Shown here piece by piece: positions 34,260 through 43,066 of a stretch of DNA of 54,346 nt; positions within the stretch are counted from its first letter, which is position 1; every line of letters begins with the position of its first letter. The notes beneath the pieces are model-generated. The model saw nothing but the letters and a program-made list of their open reading frames with translations, made no database searches and was not told where the DNA came from. This stretch comes from Verrucomicrobiota bacterium (lineage in GTDB: Bacteria; Verrucomicrobiota; Verrucomicrobiia; Limisphaerales; UBA8199), in contig JARKQH010000079.1 of the NCBI GenBank assembly GCA_029974925.1, forward strand, positions 1-54,346. Reading direction: 5' to 3'. The translations under genes and the position numbers were made by a program.

Positions 34260-36955
34260 AGGCGGGATTGAAAGACGTGTTCGCCGGAGCCGGCTTGAAA
34301 CGGCCCGGCCGGGGTCCCCGCCACGCCTTGGCCGGGGAGTTGGATCGTCGCGGACGTATTGGGTGGGATTTTGACGCGCAACTGAAAGCGATCTCCCTCG
34401 AGCTGCCATTCGCTCTCGATCCGCCCGTGCAACGAATGGTAGGCCGCTTTCACCCAGCGCAACTCCCGCACCGGCTGCGGCCGGATGAGGATTTTTTTGA
34501 AGCCCGGGCCCGCCGGGTCGGGGGCAATTCCCGCCAGGTCGTGATAAAACCACTCGGTGACATGTCCCAGCATGAAATGGTTGTGGGAAGTGGTCAGGTT
34601 TGCATCCCAGGACTCGGTCAGGCTCGTCGCCCCTTGTTTCAGCATCCAGGCGTAGCCCGGTCTGGCCTCCTGCGTGAGCATCCGGTAAATCACGTCGGAA
34701 CGCCCGCCCTCCGCCAGGGCACGCAGCACGAATCGGAAGCCAATGTCTCCGGCCGACGTGGCATAACCGCGGGATTCCAAATCCCGCACCAGGGCGGCCA
34801 GCACCGCGGGCCGATGGGTTTCTTCTACAATTCCCATCGCCAGCGGCAGGGCGTTGGCGCATTGCGAGCCGGAGGCGTATTGTCCGCGAGCGGCGTCGAA
34901 GAACCGCTGATTATACCGGGCGCGAATCACCCCGGCCTTGTCGGCGAACTGCCTGGCGTCCTCCGGAAGGCCGACGACTTGCGCGATGCGGGACAGGGTC
35001 AGCGCATCGTGGAAGTAAAAGGCCGAAGCGGTCACCTCGGGGGGCGTTAACTGCGCCTTGCCGGGTTTGTTGGGGCCCAGGTCGAACCAGTCCCCGAGCC
35101 CGTCCTGCAGCCCGTGGTCTGCCGCGCGCGACTCCAGCCAGGCGAAATAGCGTTTCATGGCGGGGTAATGCCGTTTCAACAGGGCAACATCGCCACAGAA
35201 CAGATATTGCTGCCAGGGCACCAGGATGAAGGCCGCGCCCCATTCCGCCGCGGCGCGGAAGGGGCCCTGAAAGCGGGTGTACTCCGGCGCAATGTTCGGG
35301 ACCAGACCGTCCTCCAATTGCGCCTCCGCCATGTCGTTCATGCCCTTGGTGAACATCCGTGCCAGGTCGAATTCGTAGCGAATCGCCGGCCCGTTCAGGT
35401 GGTACTGCTCGAGCCACCCCAGCTTTTCCCGGTGGGGACAATCCGTCAGCACCGAGACCATGTTCGCCCGCTGGGCCCACCGCACCAGGTCGCGAATCCG
35501 GTTGAGCAGCGGGTCCGAGCAACTGAACTCTCCGGCCGGCGCCGCCGAGGCATGGACGATCACCCCCTCGAGGCTTTCGAGGCGCGGGAGGGGCGCCCCC
35601 GGCTGGGGCGGGGTGAGCCGCGCCTCGAGGTACCGGCAGCCGACATAGTAAAACTGGGGAAACCAGGATTCGGTCTCGTCAGTCGCCTTGGTGTATTCCC
35701 ACCACGAAATGCCGCGGTTGGTCGAGCCCATCGTCGAGCGCTGAATCGAGCCGTCCGGGTTCACCACCTCGGCGGGCACCAGTGTCACCTTGCTTCCGCG
35801 CGGACCGCTCACGCGCAGGCGCGGCATATAACTGGCGTTTTGGCCCAGATCATAGACTGAAACGCCGGTGCCGGGAAAATCGCGCACGGCGGCGGGCGCC
35901 CGGCTTTCGATGGCCCGAATGGGTTCCACTCCCGCGGTGAATCCCCGCAGCGTCCCGGCGGGCCGCACGACCGCCACCGCTGGTTTCCAATCCGCGTCCC
36001 CGAACCCCGGCCGGCTCCACCCGGCAGGGTTCAAACGGGCATCATAATCCTCCCCACCATAGATGCTGTTGTAAGTGACCGGGCCGGGATGCACCCGCCA
36101 CGACTCGTCCGTGCCGACCGTCTCCACGGACCCATCAACGTATTCCAGCCGCAGATGCAGCATGGCCCGGAGGGGTCCAAAGGAGCCGGTAAACTTCGCG
36201 AACCGGTGGCGCCGCACAACGTGATACATCCCGTTGCCCAGCGCCAGCCCGACCGCGTTGAGGCCGGGACGCAATTGCGCCGCCACCTCGTGCGTGTCGT
36301 ACAGAACGGTATCGTCGTAATCCGTCCACCCCGGCGCCAACAGGTCCTCGCCGACCTTGGCCCCGTTCAGGAACATCTCGTATTGGCCGAGGCCGCTCAC
36401 GTGCGCCACCGCCCGGGCCAGGTTGGTTCGCACAACAAATTCCTTGCGCAACAGGAGCGCCTCGGTGGCGGCCGGGGCGCAAATCCATTTCCCCCGCCAA
36501 TCCTCCGGACTCAGCAATCCCATGGTCCAGCGGGCCGGCGCGCTCCACGGCGACGCCTCGTTCGCCGCGTCCCAGGCGCGCACTTTCCAAAACACCTGTT
36601 GGGACGAGCTCAGCGCCCGGCCGGCATACTCGACATGAACTGACTGGGCGGAGTCCACCTTGCCGCTGTCCCACAAGTCGCCGGTGTTTTGTTCGAGCAA
36701 CGCCGGGGAGGAGGCGGCCAGGATTTGGTAGGCGGATTGCCGCTGGTTTTTGTCGGGGCTGGAGAGGGTCCAGAACAGGCGCGGGCGCGGCACATCAATG
36801 CCGGCCGGATCGCGTCCGTATTCGCAGCGCAAATCAGTGGGCGCCAGCGCCGCCTGCAGCGGCAGCGTCCAGGCCAGCCCGGCAACGGCTCCGGCCAGCA
36901 GGGCTTTGCCGCGCAGAGGGGCGGCGGTTGAGGGCCGGAGGCGGGGGAGTTGCAC
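34256..36955 (-). CDS. GH78 alpha-L-rhamnosidase, second copy
   Basis: An enzyme of about 899 residues, a second GH78 only distantly like the first. Blocks: LRCEYGRDPAGIDVPRPRLF at the N-terminal domain, YEMFLNGAKVGEDLLAPGWT, the catalytic TDCPHREKLGWLEQYH near residue 508, and QGATSLTESWDA near 777 with the second carboxylate. The DCPHREK form differs from DCPQRDER in the other copy and marks a different GH78 subgroup. I prefer GTG at 36955: it lies four bases after the mutarotase stop and places the signal peptide (LLAGAVAGLAWTLPLQA) properly. ATG at 37003 would overlap the mutarotase by 44 bases. It is the last gene of the rhamnose operon. Confidence 0.9.
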   Translation of the reverse strand: MQLPRLRPSTAAPLRGKALLAGAVAGLAWTLPLQAALAPTDLRCEYGRDPAGIDVPRPRLFWTLSSPDKNQRQSAYQILAASSPALLEQNTGDLWDSGKVDSAQSVHVEYAGRALSSSQQVFWKVRAWDAANEASPWSAPARWTMGLLSPEDWRGKWICAPAATEALLLRKEFVVRTNLARAVAHVSGLGQYEMFLNGAKVGEDLLAPGWTDYDDTVLYDTHEVAAQLRPGLNAVGLALGNGMYHVVRRHRFAKFTGSFGPLRAMLHLRLEYVDGSVETVGTDESWRVHPGPVTYNSIYGGEDYDARLNPAGWSRPGFGDADWKPAVAVVRPAGTLRGFTAGVEPIRAIESRAPAAVRDFPGTGVSVYDLGQNASYMPRLRVSGPRGSKVTLVPAEVVNPDGSIQRSTMGSTNRGISWWEYTKATDETESWFPQFYYVGCRYLEARLTPPQPGAPLPRLESLEGVIVHASAAPAGEFSCSDPLLNRIRDLVRWAQRANMVSVLTDCPHREKLGWLEQYHLNGPAIRYEFDLARMFTKGMNDMAEAQLEDGLVPNIAPEYTRFQGPFRAAAEWGAAFILVPWQQYLFCGDVALLKRHYPAMKRYFAWLESRAADHGLQDGLGDWFDLGPNKPGKAQLTPPEVTASAFYFHDALTLSRIAQVVGLPEDARQFADKAGVIRARYNQRFFDAARGQYASGSQCANALPLAMGIVEETHRPAVLAALVRDLESRGYATSAGDIGFRFVLRALAEGGRSDVIYRMLTQEARPGYAWMLKQGATSLTESWDANLTTSHNHFMLGHVTEWFYHDLAGIAPDPAGPGFKKILIRPQPVRELRWVKAAYHSLHGRIESEWQLEGDRFQLRVKIPPNTSATIQLPGQGVAGTPAGPFQAGSGEHVFQSRL

Positions 36956-36959
36956 GGGA

Positions 36960-37298
36960 TCAATCCAGGTGAAAGACTTCCTCCATTGCGGCCCACCATT
37001 CACCCGGCTGGCGGTTCGGGAGCGGCGCCTGGCAGGGCATGCAGAACGACCACCATTTTTGCGTGGTCGGATCGGCGGCCATCTTCTTCATGTCCGCGGC
37101 AAAATCCTGCCCGACATATTCAAAATAACTGAAGAGGTAGGGTTTCCCATCCTCGAGCGTTTTCAGATAGATGGAATAGTTCCGGAGGTTGCACTCGCGA
37201 ATCATCCGGAGCACGTCCGGCCACGCGGCGGCGTGCAGCCGCTTGTATTCCTCGACCTTCTCCGGTTTCAAACCAATGACCATTCCGTATCGTTGCAT
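36960..37298 (-). CDS. rhaM: L-rhamnose mutarotase
   Basis: A 112-residue cytoplasmic enzyme that interconverts the alpha and beta anomers of L-rhamnose for the isomerase. It is recognised along its whole length: MVIGLKPEKVEEYKRLHAAA, RNYSIYLK, LFSYFEYVGQDFAADMKKMA, and the C-terminal GEWWAAMEEVFHLD. The conserved histidine (RLHAAAWP), tyrosine and tryptophan pair (KWWSF) are all present. The frame stays open far upstream, through the RhaT gene, and would suggest a longer protein; the family length and the ATG at 37298 fix the true start. It begins 11 bases after RhaT stops and ends four bases before the GTG of the rhamnosidase. Confidence 0.95.
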   Translation of the reverse strand: MQRYGMVIGLKPEKVEEYKRLHAAAWPDVLRMIRECNLRNYSIYLKTLEDGKPYLFSYFEYVGQDFAADMKKMAADPTTQKWWSFCMPCQAPLPNRQPGEWWAAMEEVFHLD

Positions 37299-37309
37299 AA
37301 GGGGTGGAG

Positions 37310-38377
37310 TTATTTCGCGGCCAGATCGCCGACATAATTTCCGTAAGTGAGAAGCAAAACCGCCGTGACGAGCACCGCCAGCGCCGCCGCAATCGTCCCC
37401 CGCGTCAGGGGGCGGCACTGCCGCCATTCCCGGAGCACCAGGCCCACCACGTTGCTGAACAGCACCAGCATGATCATGTGAATCGCCCAACTCGTGAATT
37501 TGTAGGTGCCCATGCGGACGTGCCCGAGATTGTAAAAGAAGAACTGGCCGTACCAGAGACAACCGGTGAGGATGGCCATCGCCCAGTTCCACGTCAGCGC
37601 CCCCGCCGGCGCGCCGGGGGCCGCCCGGGTCAGCTCCCCGGCCGTCCGCTGACGCCAGTGCAGATACAGGCAGTAGATCGCCGTGGTCAGAAACGCGCCG
37701 GAGTTCGAGAAAATGTAAACGATGTTGCCCCGCCACATCCCCGCGCCCCGGGCGCTGGCCGCGTCGGCAATGGGCTCCCCGGCCTCGAGCGCGAAGCCAT
37801 AGACCGCCGACAACAGGCCGGCCAGCAGCGACAAAGCCAGGCCTTTGGACAGCGAGAACTGCCCGCGTTCATCCCGCGCGGTGAGGTCCACTTCCTTGAG
37901 CCGGCCCGCCCCGCCGGCCAGGGCGATGCCCACCGTTCCAACCACGATCCCAAAGATCACCCAGCCGGCCCCTGGCTTGGAAAGCGTCGAGCCCAGCGTG
38001 CCCCGCACCAAAGGCGGAATCAGCGTTCCCAGCACGCTGGACAGCCCCACGGCGATGGCATAGGTAAGCGAGAATCCGATGTAGCGGATCGAGATGCCAA
38101 AGGCGGTTCCCCCGATGCCGTAAGCCGCCCCGAGGAGGAACGAATGGAGCATCGCTTCCCGCGGCGCCTCCCGCAGGACCAGCAGCCAATCGGGGATGGT
38201 CAGCATCGCCCCGAGAATCGGCAAAAGAAACCAGCAGAACGATGCCTGCGTCAGCCAATAGGTTTGCCAGGACCAGCCGCGCACCTGTTTCTGCGGCGTG
38301 TAACAGGTGGCGGCGAAGAATGCGCCAATCCCGTGCAACCCGACGCCGAGCAGGGGGTTTGATGCCAGGGGGTTCAT
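37310..38377 (-). CDS. rhaT: L-rhamnose/proton symporter
   Basis: A 355-residue inner-membrane protein with about ten membrane segments that fits RhaT of the DMT superfamily. Landmarks are GIGAFFAATCYTPQKQVRGW near the N-terminus, AYGIGGTAFGISIRYIGFSL in the middle, the short hydrophilic loop LKEVDLTARDERGQFSLSKG, and TGCLWYGQFFFYNLGHVRMG. It would import the rhamnose released outside by the GH78 and GH106 enzymes. Directly downstream is the mutarotase; 16 bases upstream is the URO-D-like gene. Rhamnose isomerase, kinase and aldolase genes are not in the window. Confidence 0.93.
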   Translation of the reverse strand: MNPLASNPLLGVGLHGIGAFFAATCYTPQKQVRGWSWQTYWLTQASFCWFLLPILGAMLTIPDWLLVLREAPREAMLHSFLLGAAYGIGGTAFGISIRYIGFSLTYAIAVGLSSVLGTLIPPLVRGTLGSTLSKPGAGWVIFGIVVGTVGIALAGGAGRLKEVDLTARDERGQFSLSKGLALSLLAGLLSAVYGFALEAGEPIADAASARGAGMWRGNIVYIFSNSGAFLTTAIYCLYLHWRQRTAGELTRAAPGAPAGALTWNWAMAILTGCLWYGQFFFYNLGHVRMGTYKFTSWAIHMIMLVLFSNVVGLVLREWRQCRPLTRGTIAAALAVLVTAVLLLTYGNYVGDLAAK

Positions 38378-38393
38378 GCGCGCGCGCCGGGGC

Positions 38394-39596
38394 TCAAACC
38401 GTCTCGGTGAACTCGCCGAGCTGCAGCGGATACCGGCCGTGCTCGCGGACCAGGTTCACAATGTAATCGTAAGTCTGCCCGGAAACGGCGCTGCTGACCG
38501 AGTGATCCGATTGAAAGATGAAGCCGCCGCCGCGCGCCGCGTTGAGCTTGCGCAGCACCTCGCGCCGGATGGCCTCGAGGTCGCCCGTCTCCCACACCCG
38601 AATGTCGCTGTTGCCGCAGAGGCTGATCCGGTGACCGAACCGGCGTCGCAAATCCAGCGCATCCATGCCCGCTTTGGCTTCCAAGGGGTTGTAGGCTTCA
38701 ACTCCCATTTCGATGAAGTCGGCAAAGATGGCGTTCACGTTGCCGCACCCGTGGTAGATGACCGGCAGACCGTGCTCGTGCGCCGCCCCCACCATTTGGA
38801 CCACCCAGGGCTTGAAGTATTGACGCCAGTAGGCGGGGGACATGAAGGTGGCTTTCTTGTAGGCCACGTCCCCCCAGATGACGAAACCATCCAACAGCCC
38901 GTGGGCGGCTTCGAGTTCCGCCCGCGCCATCTCGAGGTAATAGGCCCCGATCCGGTTGATGACGGCGCCCATGCGCTCGGGGGCTTCGCCCATCCAAAGC
39001 ATGGCATGGGTCTGGCCGATCAGGCGCGTCAGGCATTCGCTGGCCTCGATCATGCTGCCGTAAACGGGAAAATCCGGCCGCAGCGACCGCACGGTGTCCA
39101 GCCACGGCGGCGAATTGCGTTCGAAACCGTCGCCCACCCCCGCAATCTGGTTGTCTCCGGCCGAAAAGAACCGGCGCGGGTCCCGGGGCGAGTCGAACTC
39201 GGCGCGTTCCAGCTTTTCCAGGGTGTCAATTTCCCACGAGCGCATCTCCGGCATGGGAAACTCCAAATGCTTGTGCATCACCGCGCCAAAGCCGGTCTTG
39301 ACCACCACTTCCTCCGGCGTCTCCTTCAGCGTCTCGAACGGCCGGATCCACGGGTCCATGTTCGGCACGGTCACAATCCAATCCAGGTCGTAATGGTAGT
39401 AGGGATTGGCGTCCTCCGCCAGACCGAGCTCGCGGCGCCAGCGCCGGACGAAACCGCCCCAGAAAAAATCGCTGATGGGCACGCGGTCCGGTTCCTCATG
39501 CCGCAACGCCTGGTTCAGTCGCTCCAGCTTCCGCCGCGCGCCCGGGCGGCGCTCGGCCGCCGGGCCGGACTTGCCGAAGGTGTCGAACATGCTCAT
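38394..39596 (-). CDS. Uroporphyrinogen decarboxylase-family (URO-D-like) protein
   Basis: A 400-residue protein of the URO-D/methyltransferase TIM-barrel superfamily: LNQALRHEEPDRVPISDFFW at the N-terminus, GLLDGFVIWGDVAYKKATFM, GLPVIYHGCGNVNAIFADFI and a C-terminal GGGFIFQSDHSV. True haem-pathway HemE enzymes are about 350 residues and carry conserved substrate residues that I cannot match here. The HGCGN segment resembles the metal-binding His/Cys region of MtaA/CmuA-type methyltransferases. Such URO-D-like proteins often sit in Verrucomicrobia and Planctomycetes sugar loci with no known function. It is the first gene of the rhamnose operon. A role in demethylating methylated sugars is a guess. 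Confidence 0.85.
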   Translation of the reverse strand: MSMFDTFGKSGPAAERRPGARRKLERLNQALRHEEPDRVPISDFFWGGFVRRWRRELGLAEDANPYYHYDLDWIVTVPNMDPWIRPFETLKETPEEVVVKTGFGAVMHKHLEFPMPEMRSWEIDTLEKLERAEFDSPRDPRRFFSAGDNQIAGVGDGFERNSPPWLDTVRSLRPDFPVYGSMIEASECLTRLIGQTHAMLWMGEAPERMGAVINRIGAYYLEMARAELEAAHGLLDGFVIWGDVAYKKATFMSPAYWRQYFKPWVVQMVGAAHEHGLPVIYHGCGNVNAIFADFIEMGVEAYNPLEAKAGMDALDLRRRFGHRISLCGNSDIRVWETGDLEAIRREVLRKLNAARGGGFIFQSDHSVSSAVSGQTYDYIVNLVREHGRYPLQLGEFTETV

Positions 39597-39913
39597 GCAG
39601 TTGAACTGGCCGGCGCTTCACCCACCACCGGCTTGACACCGCCGCTTGTAACATGCCCCCTGCCGCCAAGTCCATGACCAGATTGGCGGTTTTGCATGCA
39701 CAAAAGATTCGGCAAGCACGATGGTGCTGCGCCAGGCCGCACCATCCCCATGCCTCGCAGCGCCTCGTGGAACCGTGCGGTGTCGCCGCCTGCCCGCCCG
39801 CCCGGCTTCAGGAATGCCCGGTTTTCGAGGTTGACCGCCGCGCCGGACCCAACCCGGCGGCTTCGGGAATTCGCAGGCTTGCGTTGAGGGTGGGTTGGGC
39901 CTAAAAGGGTCGC
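39597..39913. other. Divergent intergenic gap, nothing recognised
   Basis: This 317-base stretch separates the divergent URO-D-like and oxidoreductase genes and presumably holds both promoters. Short open frames exist on both strands but translate to arginine/proline-rich sequence without family character. No convincing promoter boxes or hairpins were found. Confidence 0.5.
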
Positions 39914-41251
39914 ATGAATCGCCGGAATTTCTTGAAGCTGGGCGCCGCGGGTGTCGCGGGCATAACGCTGGGCGGCTACGCGGCCGAGTTTGCGGATCCG
40001 AAGAAACGCGTGGGCCTGATCGGGAGTGGGTGGTATGGCAAGGTGGACCTGCTGCGATTGATTCAGGTTGCGCCGGTGGAGGTGGTGTCCATCTGCGATG
40101 TGGACAAGCGCATGCTGGCGGGGGCGGCGGAGATCATTGCCTCGCGCCAGGCGTCCAAGCGCCCGCCGCGGACCTACACCGACTACCGGGAGATGCTCAA
40201 GGAGCGCGACCTGGACCTGGTCCTGATTGCGACGCCGGACCACTGGCACGCCCTGACGGCGATTGCGGCGATGGAGGCCGGCGCCGATTTGTATCTGCAG
40301 AAGCCCATCAGCGCGGACATTGCCGAGGGGCAGGCGATTTTGGCCACGGCCCGGCGGTTGAAGCGGGTCGTGCAGGTGGGCACGCAGCGGCGCAGCACCC
40401 CGCATCTGATCGAGGCGCGGGACAACATCGTGAAGGAGGGCAAACTCGGGAAGATCGGCCTGGTCGAGATTTACTGCTATTACCACATGCGCACGCGCGA
40501 CAATCCGCCGGACACCGACCCGCCGGAGTATCTGGACTGGGAGATGTACACCGGCCCGGCGCCGATGCGGCCGTACAACCGGCTGATCCATCCCCGCGGC
40601 TGGCGCAGCTTCATGGAGTATGGCAACGGCATCGTGGGCGACATGTGCATTCACATGCTCGACACGGTGCGATGGCTGCTGGATTTGGGCTGGCCGGTGC
40701 GGGTCAGTTCCTCGGGCGGCATCCAGGTTCACACCACCAGCAAAGCCAACATCGCGGACACCCAGATTGCCACCTTCGACTTCGGTCAACTCCAGGTGGT
40801 GTGGCAGCACCGCACCTGGGGCGAAACGCCGGACCCGAAATACCCGTGGGGCCTGACGATTTATGGCGAGAACGGAACGCTCAAGGCCAGTGTGATGAGT
40901 TACGATTTCATTCCGCGCGGCGGGGGCCAACCGGTGCACCGGGATGTCACTTACGAGCTCGAACAGTTTCCGGAAGACAAGACCGAGAAGGACATCGAAA
41001 AGCATGTGGCGCCCGCGGTCCGGTATCACATGAAGGACTTGCTGGCGGCCATCGCCACCCGCGGCAAACCGGTGGCGGACATCGAACAGGGCCATATTTC
41101 CACCGCCTCCTGCATCCTGGCCAACCTTTCCATGAAGCTGGGCCGCTCCCTCGCCTGGGACGCGCAAAAGGGCGAAATCATCGGCGACGCCGAGGCCAAC
41201 CGGCTGTTGCGGCGGCCTTACCGCGCGCCGTGGAAGCACCCGGCGGCCTGA
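39914..41251 (+). CDS. Tat-exported Gfo/Idh/MocA-family oxidoreductase
   Basis: A 445-residue NAD(P)-dependent oxidoreductase. The N-terminus is a twin-arginine signal (NRRNFLKLGAAGVAGITLGG). The Rossmann fold follows (RVGLIGSGWYGKVDLLRL), and the family's EKP motif reads QKP (LYLQKPIS), with the catalytic lysine kept. The GDMCIHMLDTVRWLL segment holds the typical GD-x-x-x-H-x-x-D. Exported members of this family in Verrucomicrobia and Planctomycetes usually bind their cofactor before Tat export and act on sugars or sugar derivatives in the periplasm; the substrate is unknown. It stands alone on the plus strand, divergent from the rhamnose operon and convergent with the membrane-protein gene. 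Confidence 0.9.
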   Translation: MNRRNFLKLGAAGVAGITLGGYAAEFADPKKRVGLIGSGWYGKVDLLRLIQVAPVEVVSICDVDKRMLAGAAEIIASRQASKRPPRTYTDYREMLKERDLDLVLIATPDHWHALTAIAAMEAGADLYLQKPISADIAEGQAILATARRLKRVVQVGTQRRSTPHLIEARDNIVKEGKLGKIGLVEIYCYYHMRTRDNPPDTDPPEYLDWEMYTGPAPMRPYNRLIHPRGWRSFMEYGNGIVGDMCIHMLDTVRWLLDLGWPVRVSSSGGIQVHTTSKANIADTQIATFDFGQLQVVWQHRTWGETPDPKYPWGLTIYGENGTLKASVMSYDFIPRGGGQPVHRDVTYELEQFPEDKTEKDIEKHVAPAVRYHMKDLLAAIATRGKPVADIEQGHISTASCILANLSMKLGRSLAWDAQKGEIIGDAEANRLLRRPYRAPWKHPAA

Positions 41252-41348
41252 GCAGCGCGGAACCGGGGAGCCAGCCTGTCGGCCGGGCGGCTTTGCCAGA
41301 CCGCGGTGGCGAATCGCCTGCCGGGGCCGGGCGGAATGCCGGGGCGGT

Positions 41349-42089
41349 CTATTTGGCGCCGAGCTGCGAGGCGATTTGATCCGCGGTGGCGGGTGTGGCC
41401 GTCAGGTAAAGCTGCTGCAGCACCGCACCGGGCTCGCCGGCGATTTCGCGCGCCGCGCCGGAGGGGGAACCGGGCCGGGGAACGATGACCATCCGAATGC
41501 GTCCCTGGCGCAGCCCCGCCAGCCAGTGGGTGGTGCCCCACGGGTCGAACACAAACAGGCCGGGGCCTTTCGGGGGCGGCGGGGACAGCAATGACTCGAC
41601 ATCCGGCGGCACTCCGGTGAATGAAACGTAGGCTGCCGGCGACGGGACATTCGCTGTGGCTTGCTGAAAGGCCGCCAGGGGCAGGTGCCCGCCCAACGCG
41701 GCCTTGCCGGTGACCGCCAGCCGCCGCACTTCCACCTTGAGCCCCGGAAAACCCCGCAGCACGCGCCCGAACGTGCCCGCGTAGGTGGCCACCGTGTCCT
41801 CGTCGAAAACCTGTTCGGGCGGAAACAGCAGCAGCACCACCCCTTGCCGGTCGCCGGCTTCCCGCAAGACCTGTTGCGCCAGGAAATAGGCGACCGCCGC
41901 CTGGCCCCGATCCGGCGCCTTGGGTCCCGGCGTAAAGAGGGTGGAGCGGGCCTGGAAGATCAGGCAGGCCAAGGCGCCGACGCAGCCCCCCACAATCATC
42001 AGGCGGCCCGCCAGCTCCGAGCGGCGCCGGACGGCGAAACCCGCCGCCCCGATGAGCAGCGCCAGAATCAGCAACAGCGAGTAGGGCAT
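41349..42089 (-). CDS. Hypothetical membrane-anchored protein
   Basis: A 246-residue protein with two N-terminal membrane segments (YSLLLILALLIGAAGFAV and a second near MIVGGCVGALACLIF) followed by an exterior domain of about 190 residues. That domain has alternating strands and helices (GVVLLLFPPEQVF, GLFVFDPWGTTHWLAG, IRMVIVPRPG), somewhat like a periplasmic-binding or Rossmann-like fold. I recognise no family. It starts 30 bases after the pseudopilin gene on the same strand, so the two are likely co-transcribed, which suggests an envelope or secretion role. Confidence 0.6.
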   Translation of the reverse strand: MPYSLLLILALLIGAAGFAVRRRSELAGRLMIVGGCVGALACLIFQARSTLFTPGPKAPDRGQAAVAYFLAQQVLREAGDRQGVVLLLFPPEQVFDEDTVATYAGTFGRVLRGFPGLKVEVRRLAVTGKAALGGHLPLAAFQQATANVPSPAAYVSFTGVPPDVESLLSPPPPKGPGLFVFDPWGTTHWLAGLRQGRIRMVIVPRPGSPSGAAREIAGEPGAVLQQLYLTATPATADQIASQLGAK

Positions 42090-42119
42090 GGCGTGCCGGG
42101 GCGGGAGCAGGGGTTTCCG

Positions 42120-42812
42120 TTACTTGTTGACGTAGAAGTCGTTCGTGGTGGCGGCCCGGACGGCTTCGATGTGGGTGTCGAGGAAGACGACATTGGCGCG
42201 GCCGCGCTTCGGATTCTTGATGTTGTAGTAGTTAAAGATGGTGCTGTACTCATTGCCGCCGCTGTGGCGGTAGCACACGTTGGCATAAGTGCTGGTGTCC
42301 GGGTAGGCGCAGGCATCCCAACCGTCCGTCTCCGCGAACATCAACGTCCGCGCCGGCTGCGGCACGTGCCGGAGGCCGATCAGCGGCTGGGTGGTGCCCG
42401 CGTTGATGGTGTAGTTCTGGGCGTAGGTGAGGAACCCCCAGAATCCGCCACGGGGCGAGGAAGGGCAGAGGAAGACCTTGTTGGTTGCCAGTTGAGTGGT
42501 TTTGCGCCCCAGGTACGGCTGCAAGGTCCGGTACCAGATGCTCGAGAAAGCCGGGTCCCAGCCGATGGGCAGCACCTTGTGATCGTCATCATACATCACC
42601 GTCGCCACGATCAACTGGCGCAGGTTGTTGGCGCAGGCCGTGCGGTTGCCTTTGTCCTTGGCCGTCGCGAGGGCGGGCAGGAGCATGCTGGCCAGGATGG
42701 CGATGATGGCGATGACGACCAGCAGTTCGATCAGGGTGAAAGCTGCGCCGGAGCGGGCCATGCCGTGAGCCTGCGTCTGCGGTCCCTGCGGATGGACGAG
42801 CGGGTTGTTCAT
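42120..42812 (-). CDS. Type II secretion-like pseudopilin (DUF1559-like)
   Basis: A 230-residue protein with a prepilin-type leader: a short basic N-terminus, then [20 protein letters not shown], the methylated hydrophobic helix of type IV pilins and pseudopilins. The body resembles the PVC-type prepilin proteins, with a disordered-helix transition ([20 protein letters not shown]) and a late [14 protein letters not shown] in place of the usual ADGH box. These are abundant in Verrucomicrobia and Planctomycetes; their assembly partners are rarely known. The start at 42812 ([10 protein letters not shown]) is preferred; MARSGAAF, 17 residues later, is an alternative that gives a more normal leader length. 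Confidence 0.85.
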   Translation of the reverse strand: MNNPLVHPQGPQTQAHGMARSGAAFTLIELLVVIAIIAILASMLLPALATAKDKGNRTACANNLRQLIVATVMYDDDHKVLPIGWDPAFSSIWYRTLQPYLGRKTTQLATNKVFLCPSSPRGGFWGFLTYAQNYTINAGTTQPLIGLRHVPQPARTLMFAETDGWDACAYPDTSTYANVCYRHSGGNEYSTIFNYYNIKNPKRGRANVVFLDTHIEAVRAATTNDFYVNK

Positions 42813-43066
42813 AAGCGTGATGTCAAAGGCACCCCGCGCCGTGCCGGGGCGGGCTTGCCTGTCTTCTGCCTCCATCATAACTCACCCGGGCGGCTGGCGC
42901 ACAAGACGGTTTCATTGACGCATTTGCGTCATGGGGGTTTTTCGGGTCAACCGTTGTCGCGGAGCCGGTGCCCCTCCGAAAAGGGCTCGACGAAGCGCCG
43001 TCGCCCTCCACAATACCTTTCAACGCAACGCAACGGAATCGGCACGTATCAAATTGACCTGACCTT

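Noticed and set aside
36960-37736. 258-residue reading of the mutarotase frame
   Set aside because: Only the last 112 residues match rhamnose mutarotase; the upstream part is the RhaT gene read in the wrong frame.
39696-39887. Short plus-strand frame (MHKRFGKHDG start) before the oxidoreductase gene
   Set aside because: Arginine/proline-rich translation without recognised homology or ribosome binding site.
43050-43066. AAATTGACCTGACC just before the Sel1 gene, resembling the GTCAG-type repeat
   Set aside because: Only a short partial match to the 25-bp repeat; the rest of the core is absent, so it is not counted as a copy.
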